Source: CALUVN01 sp944323595 (GTDB lineage: Bacteria; Cyanobacteriota; Vampirovibrionia; Gastranaerophilales; Gastranaerophilaceae). From it: a DNA stretch of 64,000 nt. The DNA is taken from contig OZ006972.1 in the NCBI GenBank assembly GCA_963931255.1, forward strand, positions 1,240,001 through 1,304,000. Reading direction: 5' to 3'. Under the pieces are notes generated by a model, which did not search any database, was not told the origin of the DNA, and saw only the letters and a list, made by a program, of their open reading frames with translations. Positions 59,143-64,000 of this stretch are shown in pieces (within the stretch, counting starts at the first letter, position 1; each line of letters begins with the position of its first letter). The position numbers were made by a program, and so were the translations under genes.

Positions 59143-59538
59143 TTAACGTTTTGAGAATTGGAAACGTTTTCTTGCGCGTTTGCGACCGTATTTTTTACGT
59201 TCTTTAACACGCGGGTCACGGGTTAACAATCCTTCAAGTCTTAATACATTTCTGTTTTCTTCGTTTAATTTAACGAGCGCTCTTGCAATACCGTGTCTCA
59301 TAGCACCGCATTGTGCAACGATTCCGCCGCCGAGAGCTTTTACTTTAACGTCAAATTTATCAAGGTTTTCTGTTAATACAAGCGGTCTGTATACTAACAT
59401 TTCTACAGCAGGTCTGTTGCCGATATAATTTTTCAAAGTTTTACCGTTAACAAAAATTCTGCCTTTACCTTTAACTAATTTTACAACTGCGATAGAGGTT
59501 TTTCTACGTCCTGTAGCCATAATTTCTTTATCTGCCAT
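59143..59538 (-). CDS. rpsI: 30S ribosomal protein S9
   Basis: The 131-aa protein starts ATGRRKTSIAVVKLVKGKGR after a short lead. It has the central GGGIVAQCGAMRHGIARALV and ends with the basic KKYGRKRARKRFQFSKR tail that reaches the P-site tRNA. Its start overlaps the rplM stop by one base, giving the usual rplM-rpsI pair at the end of this ribosomal operon. Confidence 0.96.
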   Translation of the reverse strand: MADKEIMATGRRKTSIAVVKLVKGKGRIFVNGKTLKNYIGNRPAVEMLVYRPLVLTENLDKFDVKVKALGGGIVAQCGAMRHGIARALVKLNEENRNVLRLEGLLTRDPRVKERKKYGRKRARKRFQFSKR

Positions 59539-59975
59539 TATTTAGCCTCCTTTTCCAACACGATTGGTTTTTGTGCTGCGTGCGGGTGTTCACTGCCGTT
59601 GTATACTTTTAATTTAGTGAATTGAGTATCACCCAGAGTATTGTGTTGAAGCATACCTTTCACTGCTTTTTCAATCAATAATCTTGCGTCTTTTTCGCGT
59701 AATTCTTTTACGCTGGCTGCTTTTAAGCCGCCCGGATAACCTGTGTGGTGATAATAGATTTTATCTGTTTCTTTGTTGCCTGTTACACGAACTTTGTCTG
59801 CGTTGATTACGATTACAAAATCGCCTGTATCAACATTCGGAGTGTATTCAGGCTTGTGTTTACCTCTAAGGATGTTAGCAATTCTAACGGCTAATCTGCC
59901 GAGAACTTCGTCCTCAGCATCAATCAGATACCATTTTCTTTCAACTTCCAGAGGTTTTGCTGAATAAGTCTTCAT
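59538..59975 (-). CDS. rplM: 50S ribosomal protein L13
   Basis: The 145-aa protein begins MKTYSAKPLEVERKWYLIDA and has GRLAVRIANILRGKHKPEYT, DFVIVINADKV and GMLQHNTLGDTQFTKLKVY, as expected for L13. It follows truA by 26 nt and rpsI follows directly. Confidence 0.96.
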   Translation of the reverse strand: MKTYSAKPLEVERKWYLIDAEDEVLGRLAVRIANILRGKHKPEYTPNVDTGDFVIVINADKVRVTGNKETDKIYYHHTGYPGGLKAASVKELREKDARLLIEKAVKGMLQHNTLGDTQFTKLKVYNGSEHPHAAQKPIVLEKEAK

Positions 59976-60001
59976 GCTAATGTCTCCATTTATTATTTAT
60001 T

Positions 60002-60772
60002 TTAGTATTCTACTTTCATAAGAGTCAATCCGTAAGGACTGACAGTTTGTCCCGCTTTCCGGCGGTCTTTTGCCTCAAGAACTTCTTTCATGTGTTCTGC
60101 GGGCAGGTTGTGTCCCTCTATTTCCAGGAGGGTTCCGACAATGGTTCTTACCATATTATAGAGAAAGCGATTTCCCTCTATAGTGATAATTACCTTATCG
60201 CCGGATTTTGAACATTCGGCTTTATAGATTATGCAGACTTTGCTCGGGTTTAGCGTTCCGGAACTCTTGAATGATGAAAAATCGTGCTCACCAGTAAGGT
60301 AATTAAGTGATTTTTGCATCCTGTCAAGATTGATGTCAAATTTTACTCTCAACAAATCACCGTCAAAAGCGTTTTTACATTTTCTATTGATAAATTCATA
60401 TCTGTAAACCCGTTTTTTTGCTGATTTCTGGGCGTGAAATTTTTCATCGACGACTTTAAGGTCGCTGACGGAGATGTCATCGGGTAGTATTTCATTTAGT
60501 GAATAAACAAACTTTGAAGCAACAATCATTTGTTCAAGCTCAAAATGAACTACTTGCCCGATTGAATTTACACCTTTATCCGTTCTTCCGGAAAAGACTG
60601 TTTTAATCTGCCGTTTATTACTATTTGCGGATTTTCCGCATGTCAATTTACAAAGAGCTTTTTCAAGTTCACCCTGTATAGTCGGAGTATCTATTTCTTT
60701 GCCGTTTTCAAATTGAATTTGGCTGCCTGCATAGTTTTTTCCGATATACTGAACCTGAAAGGCATAGCGCAT
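60002..60772 (-). CDS. truA: tRNA pseudouridine synthase TruA
   Basis: TruA makes pseudouridine at positions 38-40 of tRNA. The 256-aa protein has the catalytic Asp in FSGRTDKGVNSIGQVVHFEL, then SAKKRVYRYEFINR, HDFSSFKSSG and RFLYNMVRTIVGTLLEIE. It ends GLTLMKVEY. The truA-rplM-rpsI order after rplQ is common in Cyanobacteria and Firmicutes. It starts 4 nt after the rplQ stop. Confidence 0.95.
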   Translation of the reverse strand: MRYAFQVQYIGKNYAGSQIQFENGKEIDTPTIQGELEKALCKLTCGKSANSNKRQIKTVFSGRTDKGVNSIGQVVHFELEQMIVASKFVYSLNEILPDDISVSDLKVVDEKFHAQKSAKKRVYRYEFINRKCKNAFDGDLLRVKFDINLDRMQKSLNYLTGEHDFSSFKSSGTLNPSKVCIIYKAECSKSGDKVIITIEGNRFLYNMVRTIVGTLLEIEGHNLPAEHMKEVLEAKDRRKAGQTVSPYGLTLMKVEY

Positions 60773-60776
60773 TGGT

Positions 60777-61205
60777 TTACACCAATTGGATTAATGCCAT
60801 TTCAGAAGCATCGCCGCGGCGCGGTGGCAAGCGGTATATTCTTGTGTAACCGCCTTGACGGTCTGAATATTTTTTACCGATTACTACAAACAATTTTCTC
60901 AAAACTGTTTGCGGTGCTAATTTTTTCTCTGCATTTTGTGCTTCAAAAATTTCGCCGGTTGTTAAGTCCATAAATTGACCGATTTCTTTGTCATAGATGA
61001 ATTTAGCGGCCTGACGACGTGCGTGAAGATCACCTCTTTTTGCCAGTGTGATAATCTCTTCTGCGTATGGTCTTAGAGCTTTAGCTCTTGCCATTGTTGT
61101 TTTGATTTCACCGTGTACAAAAAGTTCAGTCGCTAATGCACGTAACAAAGCTTTTCTTTGGTCTTGTGCTTTTCCCAGCGTATGTTTTTTTGTCATGTGT
61201 CTCAT
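60777..61205 (-). CDS. rplQ: 50S ribosomal protein L17
   Basis: The 142-aa protein has KKHTLGKAQDQRKALLRALA, KTTMARAKALRPYAEEIITL, and a C-terminal GGYTRIYRLPPRRGDASEMA, the standard L17 layout with a slightly long middle. It lies 47 nt after rpoA. Confidence 0.96.
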   Translation of the reverse strand: MRHMTKKHTLGKAQDQRKALLRALATELFVHGEIKTTMARAKALRPYAEEIITLAKRGDLHARRQAAKFIYDKEIGQFMDLTTGEIFEAQNAEKKLAPQTVLRKLFVVIGKKYSDRQGGYTRIYRLPPRRGDASEMALIQLV

Positions 61206-61252
61206 TGTTTTTATCCTTTATTGTTATTATGTATTATTTTCGTTAGTGTAGT

Positions 61253-62233
61253 TTAACCTACTTCTTCCTCAACTTCTTCATCTTCTTCAGGGTTTGGAGC
61301 AAGGTCTAAACCAAAGTGGTGAAGTCTTTCGATTACTTCATCAGAAGATTTTTTACCGAAGTTTTTAATATTCAGCAGGTCATGTTCTGATTTTTTAAGC
61401 AATTCACTCATAGAATTGATGCTTGCACGTTTCAGGCAGTTATATGCTCTTACAGACAATTCCAATTCTTCAATAGTCATGCTTGGAACATTTGTTTCTT
61501 CTTCAGTTTCTTCATCAAGGTCGATTGATGGAGAAAGTGCTTGTTGTCCGGTAATTGATGCGATTTGCATAAAATGATCAATTAACAGATTTGAAGCCTG
61601 GCTCAATGCTGTTGTAACTTCTATAGAGCCGTTAGACCAGATTTCAAGAGTCAGTTTATCAAAGTCTATTGAATCACCTACACGGGTTGGTTCAACGTTA
61701 TAGCTTACTCTTTTAATCGGCATGAAAGTTGCATCTATAGGCAATACATCGATTGATGCTGCTTTAGAATCTCTTGGAACATCGTGCGGAACGTAGCCTT
61801 TGCCGGTTTCAACCACAACATCTGCGTGGAAGCTGCCGCCGTCTGCTACTGTGCAGATTAACCAGTCAGGGTTTACAACTTTTACACCTGCAGGAAGCTG
61901 GATATCACTTGCTAATACAGCGCCCGGTTTATCAACATCTATTCTCAAGTGTTGAGGTTCTTTTGAATCTGTTTTTACAACCAGACCTTTGAGGTTCAAC
62001 ATTACATCGATTACGTCTTCCAATACACCAGGGATTGCTGTGTATTCGTGAGTAATACCTTCAATTCTTGCTGAAGTTACAGCTGTACCTTCAAGGCTTG
62101 AGAGTAATACACGTCTGAGTGAGTTCCCGATTGTTGTTCCAAACCCCTTTTCTAACGGTTCAATTACAAATTTACCGTATTGTGATCCGTCAGAACTTGT
62201 TGTTGTATTAACACATTTAATTTTTAATTCCAT
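61253..62233 (-). CDS. rpoA: RNA polymerase alpha subunit
   Basis: The 326-aa protein has the N-terminal assembly domain (FVIEPLEKGFGTTIGNSLRR, LSSLEGTAVTSARI, and KRVSYNVEPTRVG). A linker leads to the C-terminal domain that contacts UP elements and activators (LSVRAYNCLKRASINSMSEL, then LLNIKNFGKKS). It ends in a Glu-rich tail. Length and order are normal. Confidence 0.97.
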   Translation of the reverse strand: MELKIKCVNTTTSSDGSQYGKFVIEPLEKGFGTTIGNSLRRVLLSSLEGTAVTSARIEGITHEYTAIPGVLEDVIDVMLNLKGLVVKTDSKEPQHLRIDVDKPGAVLASDIQLPAGVKVVNPDWLICTVADGGSFHADVVVETGKGYVPHDVPRDSKAASIDVLPIDATFMPIKRVSYNVEPTRVGDSIDFDKLTLEIWSNGSIEVTTALSQASNLLIDHFMQIASITGQQALSPSIDLDEETEEETNVPSMTIEELELSVRAYNCLKRASINSMSELLKKSEHDLLNIKNFGKKSSDEVIERLHHFGLDLAPNPEEDEEVEEEVG

Positions 62234-62330
62234 TCTTTTAATCTCCTAGTTTTTTTGTTAACTGTTTTTTTAGTGAAATTTTCACCTGTGGTTAACGGGA
62301 TCGCTTTTTCAAGCCCCCTGAACTCCTCTA

Positions 62331-62933
62331 CTACTTAGAATAGTATTCGATTACGAGTTGTTCTTTAATTTCTGGATCTAATTCTTCTCTTTCCGGAATT
62401 CTATCGAATGTGATTTTTTGAGCTTCTTTATCAATAGTCATCCATGCAGGTGCACATGCCATATCAATCATTTCAGCTACGTTTTTCATAAACGCTGTGC
62501 TTCTTGATTTTACTGTAACAACGTCGCCTGCTTTCAGTAAGTAAGAAGGAATATCAACTTTTTTGCCGTTTACAAGCACGTGACCGTGGTTAACAATCTG
62601 GCGTGTTTGTTTACGGGTGATACCAAAACCTGCTTTGTATAATACGTTGTCAAGTCTTGATTCCAGCAATTGTAACAGAATTGTACCTGTAACCCCTTTT
62701 CTTCTTGCTGCTTCAGCATAATATTTTGCAAATTGTTTTTCGCTTACAAGGTAGGTAAATCTGATTTTTTGTTTTTCTGCAAGGTGCAAGGCGTATTCAG
62801 ACAATTTCTTTCTTACTGCGCCGTGTTGTCCTGATGCATTTTGTCTCATTGATGATGTTAATTTTCTGTTTGAGAGATCTTTTACTCTTTTATTTCTGAA
62901 TAATTTATTTGATGGTCCTGTATATCTAGCCAT
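62331..62933 (-). CDS. rpsD: 30S ribosomal protein S4
   Basis: The 200-aa protein is a zinc-free S4. It has KLSEYALHLAEKQKIRFTYL, the S4 RNA-binding domain (LESRLDNVLYKAGFGITRKQ; QIVNHGHVLVNGKKVDIPSY) and a C-terminus of the ELDPEIKEQLVIEYYS type. It sits between rpsK and rpoA as in E. coli; in many Firmicutes and Cyanobacteria rpsD is elsewhere. In E. coli S4 represses this operon. Confidence 0.97.
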   Translation of the reverse strand: MARYTGPSNKLFRNKRVKDLSNRKLTSSMRQNASGQHGAVRKKLSEYALHLAEKQKIRFTYLVSEKQFAKYYAEAARRKGVTGTILLQLLESRLDNVLYKAGFGITRKQTRQIVNHGHVLVNGKKVDIPSYLLKAGDVVTVKSRSTAFMKNVAEMIDMACAPAWMTIDKEAQKITFDRIPEREELDPEIKEQLVIEYYSK

Positions 62934-62956
62934 TTTATATTTTCTCCTTTTCTTTT

Positions 62957-63003
62957 GCGGGGCATCTATGGTTTGCGTTTGGACTATTCACGCAAGCCCC
63001 CGC
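62957..63003 (-). promoter_or_regulatory. Structured leader before rpsD
   Basis: In the 240-nt rpsK-rpsD gap, GCGGGGGC (63003-62996) pairs with GCCCCGC (62963-62957), with an inner TTGCG/CGCAA helix. It ends 23 nt before the rpsD ATG. It may be an S4-binding autoregulatory element. The rest of the gap shows no gene. Confidence 0.4.
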
Positions 63004-63173
63004 GTTTGGTACATTTCTTTAATTTATTTTAGTTTATCGCAATCTTGCTTGAGTTTAATGTGTCTGGTTTCGTCTGTTTTTTATACTCTTACAAGTCTTT
63101 GCTGTTCCGGATTATCCGGCTGTCCTGTTCCTTGCTTTTGTCGGATGAGAACGGCCATTATTCCGGAATTCCG

Positions 63174-63560
63174 TTATACACGTCTCTTTTTAGGAGGACG
63201 GCAGCCGTTGTGAGGGATTGGAGTTACGTCTTTGATTAATGTAATTTCCAAGCCTGCTGCCTGAATTGCTCTGATTGCTGTTTCTCTGCCTGAACCAGGT
63301 CCTTTGATGTGTACTTCTACTTTTTTCATACCTTGATCTATAGATTTTTTAGCAACCAGTTCTGCTGCAGATTGTGCTGCGAACGGAGTGCCTTTTCTTG
63401 CACCTTTAAAACCGGTAGCACCAGCTGTTGCCCATGCAATAGCATTACCTTGTGTATCGGTTGAAGTTACTATTGTATTGTTGAAAGTTGATTGAATGTG
63501 TACAACTCCTTGCAATACATTTTTCTTTTCTTTTTTCTTTGTTTTTTGTGGTCTTGCCAT
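63174..63560 (-). CDS. rpsK: 30S ribosomal protein S11
   Basis: The 128-aa protein has VHIQSTFNNTIVTSTDTQGN, WATAGATGFKGARKGTPFAA, GPGSGRETAIRAIQAAGLEI and DVTPIPHNGCRPPKKRRV, typical of S11. It lies 75 nt after rpsM. Confidence 0.97.
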   Translation of the reverse strand: MARPQKTKKKEKKNVLQGVVHIQSTFNNTIVTSTDTQGNAIAWATAGATGFKGARKGTPFAAQSAAELVAKKSIDQGMKKVEVHIKGPGSGRETAIRAIQAAGLEITLIKDVTPIPHNGCRPPKKRRV

Positions 63561-63635
63561 TTTTATTTCCTTTATATTAGTTAGTTATAAAATTATAAAA
63601 ACTTGTGTATTTCTTTTTCCTTTTTTAGTCACGGA

Positions 63636-64000
63636 CTATTTCTTTTTAGAAACCGGTCCTGTTTTCTTTCCGCGTCTTGTTCTTGCATTTGTTTTAGTTC
63701 TTTGACCGCGGCAAGGAAGTTTACGTTTATGTCTGAGTCCTCTGTATGAACCGATTTCTTGAAGACGTTTGATATGCATTGTTACTTCACGTCTGAGGTC
63801 ACCTTCGATATGGTAGTTTGCCAGTTCATTTCTTAACAATTTAATATCGTCATCTGTTAAGTCATCTGTTCTTAAATCCGGTGATATGCCGGTTGCTTTA
63901 AGGATATTTTCGCTTCTTTTAGGTCCTATTCCGTAGATATAGGTTAATGCTACTATCATTCTTTTGTTACGAGGTAAATCCACCCCTGCGAGTCTTGCCA
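63636..64000 (-). CDS. rpsM: 30S ribosomal protein S13 (missing one base at the window edge)
   Basis: S13 contacts the P-site tRNA and the 50S bridge B1. The visible frame runs to the last base of the window. Its start codon reads (A)TG, then GCA AGA CTC GCA GGG GTG GAT TTA CCT, so the protein begins MARLAGVDLPRNKR as in homologs. Only the A of the ATG lies outside. It continues YIYGIGPKRSENILKATGI and ends with RGQRTKTNARTRRGKK. The internal ATGs at 63983 and 63962 are not the start. The full length is 121 aa. Confidence 0.96.
   Translation of the reverse strand, partial: ARLAGVDLPRNKRMIVALTYIYGIGPKRSENILKATGISPDLRTDDLTDDDIKLLRNELANYHIEGDLRREVTMHIKRLQEIGSYRGLRHKRKLPCRGQRTKTNARTRRGKKTGPVSKKK

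Noticed and set aside
1..64000. CRISPR arrays, tRNA genes, insertion sequences, riboswitches
   Set aside because: No regular direct repeats, cloverleaf ends, transposase genes or recognisable riboswitch cores were seen on either strand. Short structures could still be missed by eye.

Overview
The window is AT-rich, gene-dense bacterial chromosome with about 78 protein genes, one structural RNA gene (RNase P RNA) and no tRNA, rRNA, CRISPR array or insertion sequence that I can see. A TolC-type outer-membrane protein, a SurA/PrsA-like lipoprotein, FtsQ and a dTDP-rhamnose operon suggest a diderm envelope. The redox repressor Rex, an iron-sulfur flavoprotein and the lack of any photosynthesis or respiration gene suggest an anaerobic fermenter. 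NusB has the long form (219 aa, opening with MQARRAAREL) that I associate with Cyanobacteria. Together this fits the non-photosynthetic cyanobacterial sister group found in guts (Melainabacteria/Vampirovibrionia, Gastranaerophilales-like). That placement is inference; a 16S or marker-gene tree would decide it.

Layout. 1-5800: nusB, a long TPR protein, a lineage-type hypothetical protein, mnmE, a membrane-anchored protein and a small winged-helix protein. 5957-12295 (minus): two blocks, alr-lpd-lipA, preceded by murT-pdxJ-(Cys-rich protein)-rex. 12385-16612: small membrane and YtxH-type proteins, an acyltransferase, an iron-sulfur flavoprotein, small acidic proteins and an EF-hand protein. 16828-22331 (minus): the wall and division operon murC-murB-ddl-ftsQ followed by nadE. 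22469-30599: GNAT protein, TolC protein, DtxR-type regulator, GGDEF/HD-GYP protein, ROK kinase, XRE regulator, secreted GH13 enzyme. 30779-32511: a strongly promoted pair, a NifU-like scaffold and the GGGtGRT protein. 32581-38420: a His/Cys-rich metal-binding protein, murA and mfd. 38439-48174: PPIase lipoprotein, rnpB, lineage-specific proteins, an orphan solute-binding protein, rarA, LysM protein, ruvC and mtnA. 48152-53147: thiL-ispD and the rfbCBDA operon. 53211-57277: rpmI-rplT, then rplI followed by a corrinoid or one-carbon cluster (MetE/UroD-like, CooC-like, folD). 58211-64000: glycosyltransferase, then the alpha-operon end rpsM-rpsK-rpsD-rpoA-rplQ-truA-rplM-rpsI.

Observations worth most attention: (1) a repeated arrangement in which a good or extended -10 box lies 6-8 nt before the start codon with no ribosome binding site, implying leaderless mRNAs for about a dozen genes; (2) a MetE-core/CooC-CxC/FolD operon with no CODH/ACS genes in view; (3) an NAD synthetase whose glutaminase domain has lost its catalytic Cys and Lys segment; (4) a 14-His/6-Cys N-terminus fused to a ribbon-helix-helix-like tail behind a perfect consensus promoter; and (5) the uncharacterised GGGtGRT/scaffold pair.

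Limits: families were recognised by eye from motifs. No alignment, structure prediction or database search was run, and promoters, hairpins and starts are readings of the sequence.
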